From contig NZ_MTCM01000003.1 of the NCBI RefSeq assembly GCF_002000245.1, positions 186,001 to 250,000 on the forward strand: a stretch of 64,000 nt of DNA. Reading direction: 5' to 3'. Both the position numbers and the translations under genes were made by a program. Numbering within the stretch: the stretch's first letter is position 1; the number at the start of each line of letters is the position of its first letter. Under the pieces are notes generated by a model. It was not told the origin of the DNA. It saw only the letters and a list, made by a program, of their open reading frames with translations, and did no database searches. This document shows, piece after piece, positions 1 to 9,273 of this stretch. Source of the DNA: Sphingobacterium sp. CZ-UAM (lineage in GTDB: Bacteria; Bacteroidota; Bacteroidia; Sphingobacteriales; Sphingobacteriaceae).

Positions 1-1
1 T

Positions 2-355
2 GTCACCACACCCCAGCAGGTAGCGCTGGCAGATGCTGTCAAAGGAATCGGCATGTTTTTAATGGACAGTATCAATATCCCGCTCTTGGGCGTTGTTGAA
101 AATATGGCTTATTTTACACCGGCAGAACTGCCAGATAACAAATACTATATCTTTGGCAAGGGCGGCGGAAAACGTTTGGCTGAAGAATATAAAATACCAT
201 TCCTTGGTGAAATACCTTTGCTTAAAGGGATTTCTGATGCCGGAGACAACGGTTTCCCTGTCGCAATAGATCAAGAAGATCCAGTAACAAAATCATTTTT
301 AACGATTGCGGAGAAGGTGGCACAACAACTCTCTATTATCCAAAGTCAGGTTTAA
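2..355 (+). CDS. Mrp/ApbC-family iron-sulfur carrier ATPase, C-terminal part
   Basis: This is the 3' end of a P-loop ATPase of the Mrp/ApbC/NBP35 family, which carries and delivers Fe-S clusters in the cytoplasm. The frame is open from base 2 and the visible part is 117 residues. It begins with VTTPQQVALADAVKGIGMF, a typical segment following the second nucleotide-binding region. It continues with NIPLLGVVENMAYF, FGKGGGKRLAEEY and PFLGEIPL, all family signatures. The CxxC sometimes present near VENM is replaced here by MAYF. The Walker A motif lies upstream of the window. A hairpin terminator follows the stop. The family call is firm; the exact cluster target is not visible. Confidence 0.9.
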   Translation, partial: VTTPQQVALADAVKGIGMFLMDSINIPLLGVVENMAYFTPAELPDNKYYIFGKGGGKRLAEEYKIPFLGEIPLLKGISDAGDNGFPVAIDQEDPVTKSFLTIAEKVAQQLSIIQSQV

Positions 356-432
356 AGATAACAGCTATCGAAACAGACTTGGCGGATTGGTTGAACTCCA
401 TTTAAATGGATTAATCAACATGCCACTTCTAT

Positions 433-476
433 AAAAACAGGGTTATCCAAAAAAGTTCGGATAACCCTGTTTTTCT
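433..476. terminator. Bidirectional intrinsic terminator
   Basis: A 16-bp perfect stem (433-448 with 459-474) with a 10-nt loop, flanked by A-rich sequence on the left and T-rich on the right. It can end the mrp-like gene on the plus strand and the xth transcript on the minus strand. Confidence 0.85.
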
Positions 477-578
477 TTAATTTTATGCTCCCCTGCAGCC
501 CTTTTTCAAATATTTGAATGCTCAGGAGTTTCCTGGTCACTTTTTAGACAGCATATTTTTTATTAGGATCATTCTTAT

Positions 579-1346
579 CTACACATCCAGTTCCAGCAAA
601 ACTGGACAATGATCAGAATGGACAGCATTTGACAAAATCTGTGAAGATTTGATTTGTGCCTCTAGCGGCTTTGACACCATATTATAATCGATACGCCAGC
701 CCAGGTTTCTGGATCGCGCACCAGCACGATAACTCCACCAAGTATAATTATGCGGTTCTGGATTCAAATGACGGAAAGAATCGATGTATCCCGAATTAAT
801 AAAATTTTCCATCCACTCCCGTTCTTCTGGCAAAAATCCCGAAGAGTTTGCATTCGATTTAGGATTATGGATATCAATCGCGCGATGACAGATATTATAG
901 TCTCCACATACAACCAAATTAGGCCTTTCAACTAACAACTTATTGCTATATAACTGAAAATCTTCCAGAAAACGATATTTAAAATCCTGACGAATATCCC
1001 CTGTTGTCCCCGAAGGGAAATAAGTGCTCATCACCGATACTTTATCAAAATCGGCGCGAATGATCCGCCCTTCAAAATCATAGTCTTCATGACCGCATCC
1101 ATATTCTACATGTGTAGGAGTAATCTTGCTGAAAATGGCCACCCCACTATAGCCCTTTTTCTGTGCTGGATACCAATAATGCTCATAACCCATTTCTTCC
1201 AACAAAACTACCTCCGGAATTTGATCAGGAGTAGCTTTAATCTCTTGAAGACATATGATATCAGCATTCACACTTTTCAGCCAACCCAACCAATCTTTCT
1301 TTAAAGCGGCCCGCAAACCGTTCACATTATAGGTTACTATTTTCAT
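579..1346 (-). CDS. xth: Exodeoxyribonuclease III
   Basis: Exonuclease III/AP endonuclease of the ExoIII/APE1 family, which acts in base excision repair at abasic sites. The protein is 255 residues, normal for ExoIII. Motifs in order: MKIVTYNVNGLRAA at the start, LQEIKA (metal-binding Glu), GDYNICH, and SDHCP near the C-terminus (catalytic Asp-His). The frame is open further upstream to 1424, but that extension runs into the neighbouring cyclophilin gene and does not look like ExoIII. The ATG at 1346, giving MKIVTYN, is the family start. It lies 49 nt downstream of the cyclophilin gene and is probably cotranscribed with it. Confidence 0.93.
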   Translation of the reverse strand: MKIVTYNVNGLRAALKKDWLGWLKSVNADIICLQEIKATPDQIPEVVLLEEMGYEHYWYPAQKKGYSGVAIFSKITPTHVEYGCGHEDYDFEGRIIRADFDKVSVMSTYFPSGTTGDIRQDFKYRFLEDFQLYSNKLLVERPNLVVCGDYNICHRAIDIHNPKSNANSSGFLPEEREWMENFINSGYIDSFRHLNPEPHNYTWWSYRAGARSRNLGWRIDYNMVSKPLEAQIKSSQILSNAVHSDHCPVLLELDV

Positions 1347-1395
1347 TTCTTTAGAATATGAATATTTAGATATTAGATTTTGAAATTTTGCACTT

Positions 1396-2154
1396 TTAAT
1401 AGTCTTTGGACGAGAACAGATCACCTATTTTAGTAAAGAAACCCGTTTGGGGTTTTAAACCTTTAAGTTCGCGTTCTAGGTTGAGTGCCTCACGTCTGGT
1501 CAACACATGCATACTCATTTTTTGGTCTACTTCTGGTCGGTCGTGCTTGTCAGTCTTTACAGCTGCAATCTGGTCAATAACATCTATTCCCTGCACTAAT
1601 TCACCGAATACTGTATAATTCCAGTCTAGATGTGGGGCTCCACCAACAGTTGTATACGCTTGACGTTGCCTTTCGGAAAATTTCCTCCCATTCATCCGGG
1701 TCTGTTCTAAACGGTTGAGATCTTCAGGAGTGAATACTTTACCCTGAACAAGATAAAATTGTGATCCAGAAGATGCTTTCGCGGGGTTATTGTCCCTTGC
1801 GGCACCTATGGTGCCTTTCTTATGAAATAGACTGTCCTGAATTTCAGCGTGAATAGTATAACCCGGCCCTCCATTTCCTAGCTGGGCACCCCCAACCGCA
1901 TTTCTTGAATCTGGGTCACCACCCTGGATCATAAAATTCTGAATAACCCGATGGAACAAGGTACCATCATAATATTTGCTTTTTGCTAATTTCACAAAGT
2001 TATCCCGGTGTTTGGGTGTCGCATTATACAAACGCAATACACAGGTTCCCTTGTCCGTAATAATCTGGACATACTTATACTCCGGTTTAGCTGCAAATGC
2101 CAAGACCTGCAAAAAACAAAATATTGTTACTAAACAAATTTTTAAAAATCTCAT
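1396..2154 (-). CDS. Secreted cyclophilin-type peptidyl-prolyl isomerase
   Basis: Cyclophilin-type cis-trans prolyl isomerase that assists protein folding. Residues 1-22 form a signal peptide (MRFLKICLVTIFCFLQVLAF, then AAKPE), placing it in the periplasm. The cyclophilin core shows FHRVIQNFMIQGGDP, with the catalytic Arg and Phe, and SGSQFYLVQG. An insertion rich in charged residues (EDLNRLEQTRMNGRKFSERQ) separates the core strands, and a tail of about 40 residues follows the domain. At 252 residues it is longer than the minimal 165-residue cyclophilin but usual for Bacteroidota exported forms. It starts 3 nt after the upstream 115-residue gene, so the two are almost certainly one transcript. 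Confidence 0.92.
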   Translation of the reverse strand: MRFLKICLVTIFCFLQVLAFAAKPEYKYVQIITDKGTCVLRLYNATPKHRDNFVKLAKSKYYDGTLFHRVIQNFMIQGGDPDSRNAVGGAQLGNGGPGYTIHAEIQDSLFHKKGTIGAARDNNPAKASSGSQFYLVQGKVFTPEDLNRLEQTRMNGRKFSERQRQAYTTVGGAPHLDWNYTVFGELVQGIDVIDQIAAVKTDKHDRPEVDQKMSMHVLTRREALNLERELKGLKPQTGFFTKIGDLFSSKDY

Positions 2155-2157
2155 ACC

Positions 2158-2505
2158 TTAGATGACGTTTAACTCTTCAAAATAATCAATAATTAGGGAC
2201 TTCATAATAAGTTCCTGTTCCAATAAAGTATAGTTAGGAATGGGTTTTACCAGTTCCCAGTGCGGCCAGCCCTCTTCATCCAACCCTTTTAACGTATAGA
2301 ACCCCATTGCACTGAAAAGGCGGCATGTTGCGATATGCATCAGTTCTTCTTTCTGTCGCTTCGAAAAAGTCTGCGGACCTTTCCCTAACTCCTGCACACC
2401 GATAAGGAATAAACACACCTTGATGTCAGGTTTTTCCATATCAAACAAAGAAGCAATTTCCTCCTGTAAGATACTCCACTTCTTATTTACTTCTGCTACT
2501 TTCAT
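2158..2505 (-). CDS. Conserved hypothetical protein
   Basis: I do not recognise a named family. The 115-residue protein has no signal peptide and no membrane segment. It is mostly helical by composition, with stretches such as KEELMHIATCRLFSAMGF and a tryptophan-rich turn (DEEGWPHWELVKPIP). It resembles small Bacteroidota proteins of unknown function found beside housekeeping genes. Its stop is 3 nt from the start of the secreted cyclophilin, so the two are cotranscribed, but the cytoplasmic character suggests the link is not a shared compartment. The start ATG at 2505 gives MKVAEVNKKW. That it is a real gene is likely from codon use and tight spacing. Confidence 0.75.
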   Translation of the reverse strand: MKVAEVNKKWSILQEEIASLFDMEKPDIKVCLFLIGVQELGKGPQTFSKRQKEELMHIATCRLFSAMGFYTLKGLDEEGWPHWELVKPIPNYTLLEQELIMKSLIIDYFEELNVI

Positions 2506-2696
2506 TTTTTTCTTTTAAACGGAAAAGACAATTTACCTTTATTGACTTGTCATATCATCCCTTTATAAAATAGTATTCACCGATGCTCCTGTCGACGTTT
2601 TATACATGATGACCTTCCCAAAAGCCTTACTTTAAAGTTTTTTCACCATCGAAAATTAGGAATTAATTCACGATATTCAGATAATATCAATGTCAT

Positions 2697-3134
2697 TTAC
2701 GAGGATATCTTTTTGATCATCTCCGTACATCGCTTGTCAATCATCTGAAAGACGGGGTCAAACAAATTATCATCAAAATACGGATCAGGAACGATATCAT
2801 CATCTAGAAACAATTGTACCTTATCTAAGTCATCTTTGTTCTCTGCCTGTGCACAAACATCCGTAAAATTCTGACGATCCATGACAAAAATAAGATCATA
2901 TTCATTAAAAAACGTAGGCTGAAAATGTCTCGCCCGTTGTCCGGAAATATCGACCCCATACTTCTTCGCAATCGCAATTGCCCTGCGATCCGGGGCTTCA
3001 CCAATATGCCAATCACCTGTCCCGGCGGACTCGACAACCCAGTTTAATTGTTTATCTTTTACTTTTTGCTTCAATACCCCATGTGCCAAAGGCGAACGAC
3101 AGATATTTCCCAAACAGACCATTAAAATTTTCAT
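2697..3134 (-). CDS. Low-molecular-weight protein tyrosine phosphatase
   Basis: Cytoplasmic low-molecular-weight protein tyrosine phosphatase, 145 residues. The P-loop CLGNICRS sits at residues 7-14, with nucleophile Cys7 and Arg13. The C-terminal DPYFDD supplies the general-acid Asp. The fold is complete, so it should be active. Relatives in other bacteria dephosphorylate tyrosine kinases of capsule export or arginine-phosphorylated proteins; no such partner lies next to it here, so its substrate is open. It stands alone, with 190 nt of non-coding sequence downstream and about 500 nt upstream. Confidence 0.93.
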   Translation of the reverse strand: MKILMVCLGNICRSPLAHGVLKQKVKDKQLNWVVESAGTGDWHIGEAPDRRAIAIAKKYGVDISGQRARHFQPTFFNEYDLIFVMDRQNFTDVCAQAENKDDLDKVQLFLDDDIVPDPYFDDNLFDPVFQMIDKRCTEMIKKISS

Positions 3135-3567
3135 CGAAATATTTTTTTTAAACCAATGTAATCAAAAGAAAAATACGATAAGTCTGCAATTTCAATTGCT
3201 ATCGAAACTCCGACAGATCATACATTACTATCCTCCCAAAAGCACTTTAAGCTTCACGGATATAGTTATGCAACATTTATCTCTACATTTTTGCACAAAA
3301 TAACTAAACTTAACCTATTAAAGAAAAAACCCTGATGAAATCGTACTTTCCAGTTACGATCGGAACATTCCGATGAATATTTATCACAGATATTTTTCGA
3401 TTAGATTGTGCTCATTCATTCAATACAAAAGATGACAGTGCACACAATAGACGATGATAATATATAAAACAATCTCTATCACCATATCTCAGTAAGGACT
3501 ATTTTTCAAAGAGAAATGCATCAAAACAATTAAAGATCTTACAATCTTCTCCAGCGAAATCCTTTAA
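3135..3567. other. Intergenic region with no recognisable gene
   Basis: About 430 nt of AT-rich sequence between the phosphatase start and the htrA terminator. I see no plausible reading frame, RNA gene or strong repeat. It must contain the phosphatase promoter, but no good TAnnTTTG element stands out. Confidence 0.6.
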
Positions 3568-3604
3568 TAAAAAAGGTGGTCTAACCTTACGGTTAGAACC
3601 ACCT
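3568..3604 (-). terminator. Intrinsic terminator of htrA
   Basis: Hairpin with arms 3574-3586 and 3591-3604 (one bulged base) and a 4-nt loop. On the minus strand it is followed by a TTTTTATTAAA run. It lies 36 nt past the htrA stop. Confidence 0.85.
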
Positions 3605-3639
3605 AAACTATATTAATCAACCAATTCTTAATTCAATTT

Positions 3640-5196
3640 TTAATATTCAACCGGGAAGCTCAATTGAACTGCACCGCCTTGAGGAGATACACCTTTTAAG
3701 CGTACAATATTACGTTGAGTAGCACCTAATGCAGATTCTATATCATCAACACTGTTAACAGCTTTTCCATTCACCTCTGTGATTACTAAACCTCTTTCGA
3801 CACCAAAGTAATCAAAGATACCGCCACGGTTTACCTGTGTTACTACAACCCCAGAGTTTACGCCCAATTCTTTTTTCTTCGCAGCAGAAGCAGGAATAAA
3901 GCTTGCTCCTAATTTGTTGTAGATTTCAGTCGCACTTTTTGATGCTTTTCCATTCGCACCAGAAGCTGATTTTAGCGATTCCTCACCTTTCAATGTCAAA
4001 GACACCTGTTTTTCCTTGCCGTCACGCTTATAGGTAATATTCACTTTATCACCTGGGCGTAGACGACCGATGGTTTCACTTAATACTGGAGAACCTGTAA
4101 TCACCTTACCATTCACCTTCGTTAAGATATCTCCCTTTTTAATACCCGCAGCTTCAGCAGCACCACCAGCAACGGCCTCTTCCACATATAAACCATTGAC
4201 CTCTGTAATACCTTTTTCTTTAGCCAATTCTGAGGTTATAGGCACATAACTAACACCGATATAACCACGTTTTACATTACCAAACTCAACAAAATCATCC
4301 GCAATCTTTTTCACAAGATTAACCGGAATAGCAAAACCGTAGCCAGCATATACACCCGTTGGTGACGCTATGGCTGAGTTAATGCCGATGAGTTCACCAG
4401 ACGCATTGGTCAATGCACCACCACTATTCCCTTTATTGATCACCGCATCTGTTTGGATAAACGATTCAATGGCAGAGCTCGCTAATGGCTGCTCTGTACC
4501 TCCTCCAAAAGGATTACCACGTTGCTGTTGCCCCTCTCTTAAAATGCCAATATCGCGACCTGTTGCACTGACAATACCCGCAGTCACGGTAGACTGTAAG
4601 CCAAGCGGGTAACCAAACGCCAACACCCATTCGCCCACATTAACATTATCTGAATTTCCCATTTTTACAACAGGAAGTCCTTTGCCTGCGACCTTCAATA
4701 ATGCGATATCAGTATTTGGATCACGACCGATCAATTTTGCCTCAAAAGTGCGTTTATCTGTCAATACCACCTCGATCTTATCCGCATCCTCTACCACGTG
4801 GTTATTGGTAACGATATATCCGTCATCCGAAATAATAACACCAGAGCCGGAAGCCTGCACCGGTTGTGCCTGCATCTGACGGCGTCCTCCACCCTGCGGC
4901 ATACCAAAAAATTCTTCAAACATATCAAAAGGAGATCCCTGTGATTGTTGTGAACCTTTTCTGCTGTACGTTGTCTTAATATGCACCACCCCAGGAGCTA
5001 CAGCAGCCGAGGCCTGCGTAAAATCAGGATTACCTGTTGAAGACATTACTCCTGTAGGATTATTGGCAAAATAAACTTTCTGTTTCTCTTCGAAAGACAT
5101 GCCATCTAATTTCTTATTCTCAATAAGCTTGTAACCACCTAATGCTACTGCTCCACCGAAAACAGCTGTTAATAGCGTTAAACCGACTTTATTCAT
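3640..5196 (-). CDS. Do/HtrA (DegP-like) periplasmic serine protease
   Basis: Trypsin-like serine protease and chaperone of the DegP/HtrA family, which degrades misfolded envelope proteins. An N-terminal hydrophobic segment (residues 4-21) exports or anchors it. The catalytic triad is His133 (NNHVV), Asp163 (NTDIALLKV) and Ser258 (GNSGGAL). A glycine/glutamine-rich insertion (about 85-115, MPQGGGRRQMQAQ) forms the LA loop. Two PDZ domains follow: the first about 305-395 (GYIGVSYV, then GIKKGDILTKVNG), the second about 430-518 (LGASFIPA, then ERGLVITEVNG). The length of 518 is usual for Bacteroidota DegP. The gene stands alone with its own terminator and a -7 promoter element. Confidence 0.95.
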   Translation of the reverse strand: MNKVGLTLLTAVFGGAVALGGYKLIENKKLDGMSFEEKQKVYFANNPTGVMSSTGNPDFTQASAAVAPGVVHIKTTYSRKGSQQSQGSPFDMFEEFFGMPQGGGRRQMQAQPVQASGSGVIISDDGYIVTNNHVVEDADKIEVVLTDKRTFEAKLIGRDPNTDIALLKVAGKGLPVVKMGNSDNVNVGEWVLAFGYPLGLQSTVTAGIVSATGRDIGILREGQQQRGNPFGGGTEQPLASSAIESFIQTDAVINKGNSGGALTNASGELIGINSAIASPTGVYAGYGFAIPVNLVKKIADDFVEFGNVKRGYIGVSYVPITSELAKEKGITEVNGLYVEEAVAGGAAEAAGIKKGDILTKVNGKVITGSPVLSETIGRLRPGDKVNITYKRDGKEKQVSLTLKGEESLKSASGANGKASKSATEIYNKLGASFIPASAAKKKELGVNSGVVVTQVNRGGIFDYFGVERGLVITEVNGKAVNSVDDIESALGATQRNIVRLKGVSPQGGAVQLSFPVEY

Positions 5197-5275
5197 AAAC
5201 TTATTTATATTTTATTGTCTTAATATATGCTGATAATTTTTGCTCTTAAAATTACCGATTTTATTCGGATATGTT

Positions 5276-5283
5276 CAAATGTA
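5276..5283 (-). promoter_or_regulatory. Candidate -7 element for htrA
   Basis: TACATTTG on the minus strand matches the Bacteroidota -7 consensus TAnnTTTG, 80 nt upstream of the htrA start. No TTG at the expected -33 distance is evident, so this is a half-supported promoter. Confidence 0.4.
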
Positions 5284-5398
5284 ATACCATTTCAAGGCCT
5301 TCGGAAAATCCGACACGTTAAAAAATGTTAATTGCTAGACAAATGCAATAATTTTAACAAATCTTAACTTTCTACCGCTTTTTTGTAACAAAAAAACG

Positions 5399-5406
5399 TA
5401 TTTTTG
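5399..5406 (+). promoter_or_regulatory. Candidate -7 element for dapF
   Basis: TATTTTTG matches TAnnTTTG, 19 nt before the dapF ATG. This would leave a leader of only about 12 nt. No TTG lies at the ideal -33 distance; the nearest (5383-5385) is too close. Confidence 0.4.
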
Positions 5407-5424
5407 TTACTACAAATCAACATA

Positions 5425-6204
5425 ATGGCATCGAAAGTAAGATTTTCAAAATATCAAGGAGCGGGAAATGATTTCATTTTAGTGGATAATCGCGACAATT
5501 CATTCAACCGTACCGATGAAGCACTGGTCAAAAGACTTTGTGACCGCCGATTTGGTATTGGCGCAGATGGTCTGATGCTGCTCCAGAATAAAGAAAATTA
5601 CGACTTTGAGATGATCTATTATAATGCCGATGGACGTGAAGGCAGCATGTGTGGCAATGGCGGGCGTTGTATCGTAGCCTTTGCACACGATTTGGGCGTT
5701 ATTACTGACAAAACTGCCTTTTTGGCAGTAGACGGCGTACATCATGCCTCTTTATCAGCTGATCTTGTCAACCTGCAGATGATTGATGTCCGCGAATTTG
5801 GACGTGATGGCGAAGCTTATATTTTACAAACGGGCTCTCCCCATTATGTTTCCTTCGTTACAAACCTGAAAGAAAAAAATGTATTTCAGGACGGCTTCGC
5901 GATCCGTAATAACGCCACATATGCCAAAGAAGGTATTAATGTTAATTTTATAGAAAAAGAAGAACAGGGCTATTTCCTACGCACATTTGAGCGTGGCGTA
6001 GAAGACGAAACGTATGCCTGTGGCACTGGGGCTACTGCCGCAGCGATGGCCGTAGCACTACAATCAGAGCTTCAAGGTGATATCAATATCCCAATTCGTG
6101 TATTAGGCGGCCAACTGTATGTCTCGTTCCATAAAGACGGCCACAATTTTACAGAAGTATTCCTAAAAGGTCCAGCTCAATTTGTTTTTGAAGGACTTTT
6201 TTAG
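5425..6204 (+). CDS. dapF: Diaminopimelate epimerase
   Basis: Converts LL- to meso-diaminopimelate for lysine and peptidoglycan synthesis, using two cysteines and no cofactor. Both active-site loops are present: MCGNGGRC in the N-terminal half and CGTGATAAA in the C-terminal half. The start motif KYQGAGNDFILVDN is intact. I start it at the ATG at 5425 (MASKVRF; 259 residues). An in-frame TTG at 5404 overlaps the probable -7 promoter element and adds nothing conserved. The gene is transcribed away from htrA. Another gene of the same pathway, dapB, lies 17 kb downstream rather than in an operon with it. Confidence 0.96.
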   Translation: MASKVRFSKYQGAGNDFILVDNRDNSFNRTDEALVKRLCDRRFGIGADGLMLLQNKENYDFEMIYYNADGREGSMCGNGGRCIVAFAHDLGVITDKTAFLAVDGVHHASLSADLVNLQMIDVREFGRDGEAYILQTGSPHYVSFVTNLKEKNVFQDGFAIRNNATYAKEGINVNFIEKEEQGYFLRTFERGVEDETYACGTGATAAAMAVALQSELQGDINIPIRVLGGQLYVSFHKDGHNFTEVFLKGPAQFVFEGLF

Positions 6205-6377
6205 GCTTTAATCAAGAGAATTGGATAAAAATTTAAAAATCGAACAAAAGATTTGAGCCGTTAATCTAACCTACTAGAAGATTCCTAGGAATCCTCATTT
6301 TTTACCTTTTAATTTTCACTTTTGACTATATTTTATCGTATATTAGATACCTTTATTTACAAGGTCCGCTATTTTTA

Positions 6378-9263
6378 ATGCAACAGTCTAAGTCATTTCC
6401 AGTATATAAAATCGTTTATTCTATTTGTGAGCACCCCTATCTTGGCTATCTCATTGAGCCACACATGGTCAAACTCAATCCTAATGGGACTTACTCACTA
6501 CGGTATCAACGTATATTTAGTAATACCGTAGATGCCTATGCTGCAGAGTTGGATGAGGTAGACTATAAGCTCATCCGGTTACTTGACGATATCGAACAGA
6601 CAAACCTTATCAAAAAGTATTATAAAAAAGCGATCAGGCCCGTAGACTTTTTCTCCAAAGTCTTTGACAAAAAACTTTATGACTTGTTGCGCCCAAAGAT
6701 TGATGAAAAGATGATTCAATTTTTTGAGGCTATCGGAGACAAACCGCTTTTTATGATGAGTAAAGACGGTTATCCAGCGGATCAGGAAATTAAACGCGCG
6801 ACCTCAGCAGCCTCAATCTTATTCCATTTTCGCCGAAATGAAGAGGAAACACGCTACTTCCCAACGATAAAATACGAAAATCAGCGCTTGGAGTTTATGT
6901 TCAAAAATGCCATTGTATTGACCAATGCGCAGGCATGGCTACTTTTAAACAATACCTTATACTATTTTGATCAGGCCCTGGAAGGGAAAAAATTAAGTCC
7001 CTTTCTCAACAAACGATACATTTCTGTTGGAAGAAGCACAGAAAAGAAATATTTTGAAAGTTTTGTCTGCGGATTAATTGAACGCTACCATGTCTATGCT
7101 GAAGGTTTCGAGATACAGACACATCAGCACCAAGCCGTTCCTTTACTCCATTTGATCTACGTGGAAGATGGCACTTCAAAATTACAATTGCAATTCAAAT
7201 ATGGGGTCCATACCTTCACTGCTGGAGCTGAAAATAAAGTGACAGTCCGAATGGAATATAATGAGGAAAAAGACCTATATATTTTTCATCGGGTAAAACG
7301 CTCTTTACAATGGGAGGAACAACAGCAGGAGCATCTGAAAGAATTGGGCCTAGAGGAGCTAGATCGTCAGATGGGATTGCTTGCCCCGTCTATTCAATCC
7401 GGAAAAAACATCTCTGTATTTGATTGGATGAACAATCACCAGGAACAAATAAAAGCCTTGGGATTTCAGATTATACAAAACAGTGAACAAAAACGCTTTT
7501 TCATCGGGCATACCTCGTTGGACATTGCTATTGATGAGGACAATGACTGGTTCGATATCAGTGCTATCGCTAAATTCGGCCCTTATGAAATTCCCTTTAT
7601 AAACTTACGAAACCATATTCTAAACAATATCAAAGAATTTACGCTTCCAAATGGTGAAATCGCTATGATTCCTGAGGAATGGTTCGCACAATACAATCAT
7701 CTCTTCCAGTTTTCTACTGATAGACACGAACTTAAATTAAATAAAGTGCATATCGGTTTACTCTTTGAGATCAGCGAACACACGAAATTAGTTTTCAACC
7801 GAAAACTGCAAAACCTCGCTACTTTCGAGGAAATTGTCGATATTCCTGAACCAAAGAATTTTAAAGGAAATCTCCGACCTTATCAGAAAGCGGGCTATAA
7901 CTGGTTTAACTTTCTAAAACAGTACAAGTTTGGCGGTTGCCTCGCAGATGATATGGGTTTAGGTAAAACTATACAGACTTTAGCTCTGTTACAACAACAA
8001 AAAGAGCAGCTTGCCGATCAGCAGGAAGTGCACACCTCACTTCTGGTATTGCCAACATCACTTGTTTACAATTGGCAAAAAGAAGCACAACAATTTGCTC
8101 CCCAACTCAAGATTCATCTGCATACTGGAAATAATCGTATCAAAGATGCCTCATTATTTGCAAAATATGACCTGGTCATCACTACATATGGCATAGCACG
8201 TATTGATGAAGATATATTGAGTGGCTTTTATTTCAATTACATTATCCTCGATGAAAGCCAGAACATTAAAAATCCCACATCAAAATCTTTTAAGGCTATA
8301 AAGAGTCTGAAAAGCAAAAATAAACTGGCTTTAAGCGGTACCCCTGTTGAAAACTCAGTATCCGACCTTTGGGCACAAATGCACTTTACCAACCCAGGGT
8401 TGTTGGGAAGTTACACCTACTTCCAAAAGGAATTTGTCCAACCCATTGAAAAGAAAAAGGACGAAGAAAAAGCCCAACGTCTTCAGGCGATTGTCAAACC
8501 TTTTATTTTAAGACGAACAAAAGATCAGGTCGCAACAGAACTACCGCCAAAAACTGAACAAGTGCTCTATTGTGAAATGACCGATAAACAATCAGAACTC
8601 TATGAAAAAGTTAAATCGGAATATCGCAATGCCATTCTTGATGGACAATTGGACAACAAGCCAAAATCAACGCAGATTGCACTATTACAGGGACTGACCA
8701 AACTTCGCCAGCTAGCCAATCATCCCAAAATGGTTGATGAGGACTTTTTGGGTGATTCAGGAAAATTTGATGCCGTCATTGAAACCCTTGAAATGGTAAT
8801 GCAACGGGGAAATAAAGTCCTTATCTTCTCGCAGTTTGTTAAACAGCTCAATATTTTCAGGCAATATTTCGATAAGAAAGGCACTAACTATGCCTATCTG
8901 GATGGCGGCACGAAAAACCGTGATGAAGCAGTAAGCCAGTTTCGCAAAAACAACAATACCAAATTGTTCTTAATATCAATCAAAGCTGGTGGTGTAGGGC
9001 TCAACCTGATTGAAGCAGATTACGTCTTTATATTGGATCCATGGTGGAACCCTGCCGTAGAACAACAAGCCGTAGACCGCTCGCACCGTATTGGGCAGAC
9101 ACGGAATGTATTTATCTATAAATTCATCAGTAAAGATACGGTGGAAGAGAAAATATTGGCGTTACAAAATAAGAAGAAATCCATTGCACAGAGTCTTATC
9201 ACAACAGAAGAGAGTTTTATAAAATCACTTTCTCAGGAAGATCTGCACGAGCTTTTGGCTTAA
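6378..9263 (+). CDS. SNF2-family ATPase/helicase
   Basis: Swi2/Snf2-type DNA-dependent ATPase, 961 residues. The C-terminal half holds the two RecA lobes: Walker A in DDMGLGKT at about 526, the DEAH-box variant DESQ at about 623, SGTPVENS, and motif VI in QAVDRSHRIGQ at about 897. The first 490 residues are a large, poorly conserved region with no visible CxC zinc motif, as in many bacterial SNF2 proteins. Bacterial members act on RNA polymerase-DNA complexes or in defence islands, but nothing nearby suggests a defence role. It lies between dapF and an AraC regulator, has its own 170-nt leader and appears to be a monocistron. Confidence 0.94.
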   Translation: MQQSKSFPVYKIVYSICEHPYLGYLIEPHMVKLNPNGTYSLRYQRIFSNTVDAYAAELDEVDYKLIRLLDDIEQTNLIKKYYKKAIRPVDFFSKVFDKKLYDLLRPKIDEKMIQFFEAIGDKPLFMMSKDGYPADQEIKRATSAASILFHFRRNEEETRYFPTIKYENQRLEFMFKNAIVLTNAQAWLLLNNTLYYFDQALEGKKLSPFLNKRYISVGRSTEKKYFESFVCGLIERYHVYAEGFEIQTHQHQAVPLLHLIYVEDGTSKLQLQFKYGVHTFTAGAENKVTVRMEYNEEKDLYIFHRVKRSLQWEEQQQEHLKELGLEELDRQMGLLAPSIQSGKNISVFDWMNNHQEQIKALGFQIIQNSEQKRFFIGHTSLDIAIDEDNDWFDISAIAKFGPYEIPFINLRNHILNNIKEFTLPNGEIAMIPEEWFAQYNHLFQFSTDRHELKLNKVHIGLLFEISEHTKLVFNRKLQNLATFEEIVDIPEPKNFKGNLRPYQKAGYNWFNFLKQYKFGGCLADDMGLGKTIQTLALLQQQKEQLADQQEVHTSLLVLPTSLVYNWQKEAQQFAPQLKIHLHTGNNRIKDASLFAKYDLVITTYGIARIDEDILSGFYFNYIILDESQNIKNPTSKSFKAIKSLKSKNKLALSGTPVENSVSDLWAQMHFTNPGLLGSYTYFQKEFVQPIEKKKDEEKAQRLQAIVKPFILRRTKDQVATELPPKTEQVLYCEMTDKQSELYEKVKSEYRNAILDGQLDNKPKSTQIALLQGLTKLRQLANHPKMVDEDFLGDSGKFDAVIETLEMVMQRGNKVLIFSQFVKQLNIFRQYFDKKGTNYAYLDGGTKNRDEAVSQFRKNNNTKLFLISIKAGGVGLNLIEADYVFILDPWWNPAVEQQAVDRSHRIGQTRNVFIYKFISKDTVEEKILALQNKKKSIAQSLITTEESFIKSLSQEDLHELLA

Positions 9264-9273
9264 TCTAAAGCTA

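Noticed and set aside
1347..1424. N-terminal extension of exonuclease III
   Set aside because: It would overlap the end of the cyclophilin gene by 29 nt and adds 26 residues absent from the family; the internal ATG fits the normal start.
4790..4810. ACCACGTGGT palindrome considered as a parS relative
   Set aside because: It lies inside the htrA coding sequence (around the catalytic His codon) and lacks the flanking TGTT/AACA arms of parS.
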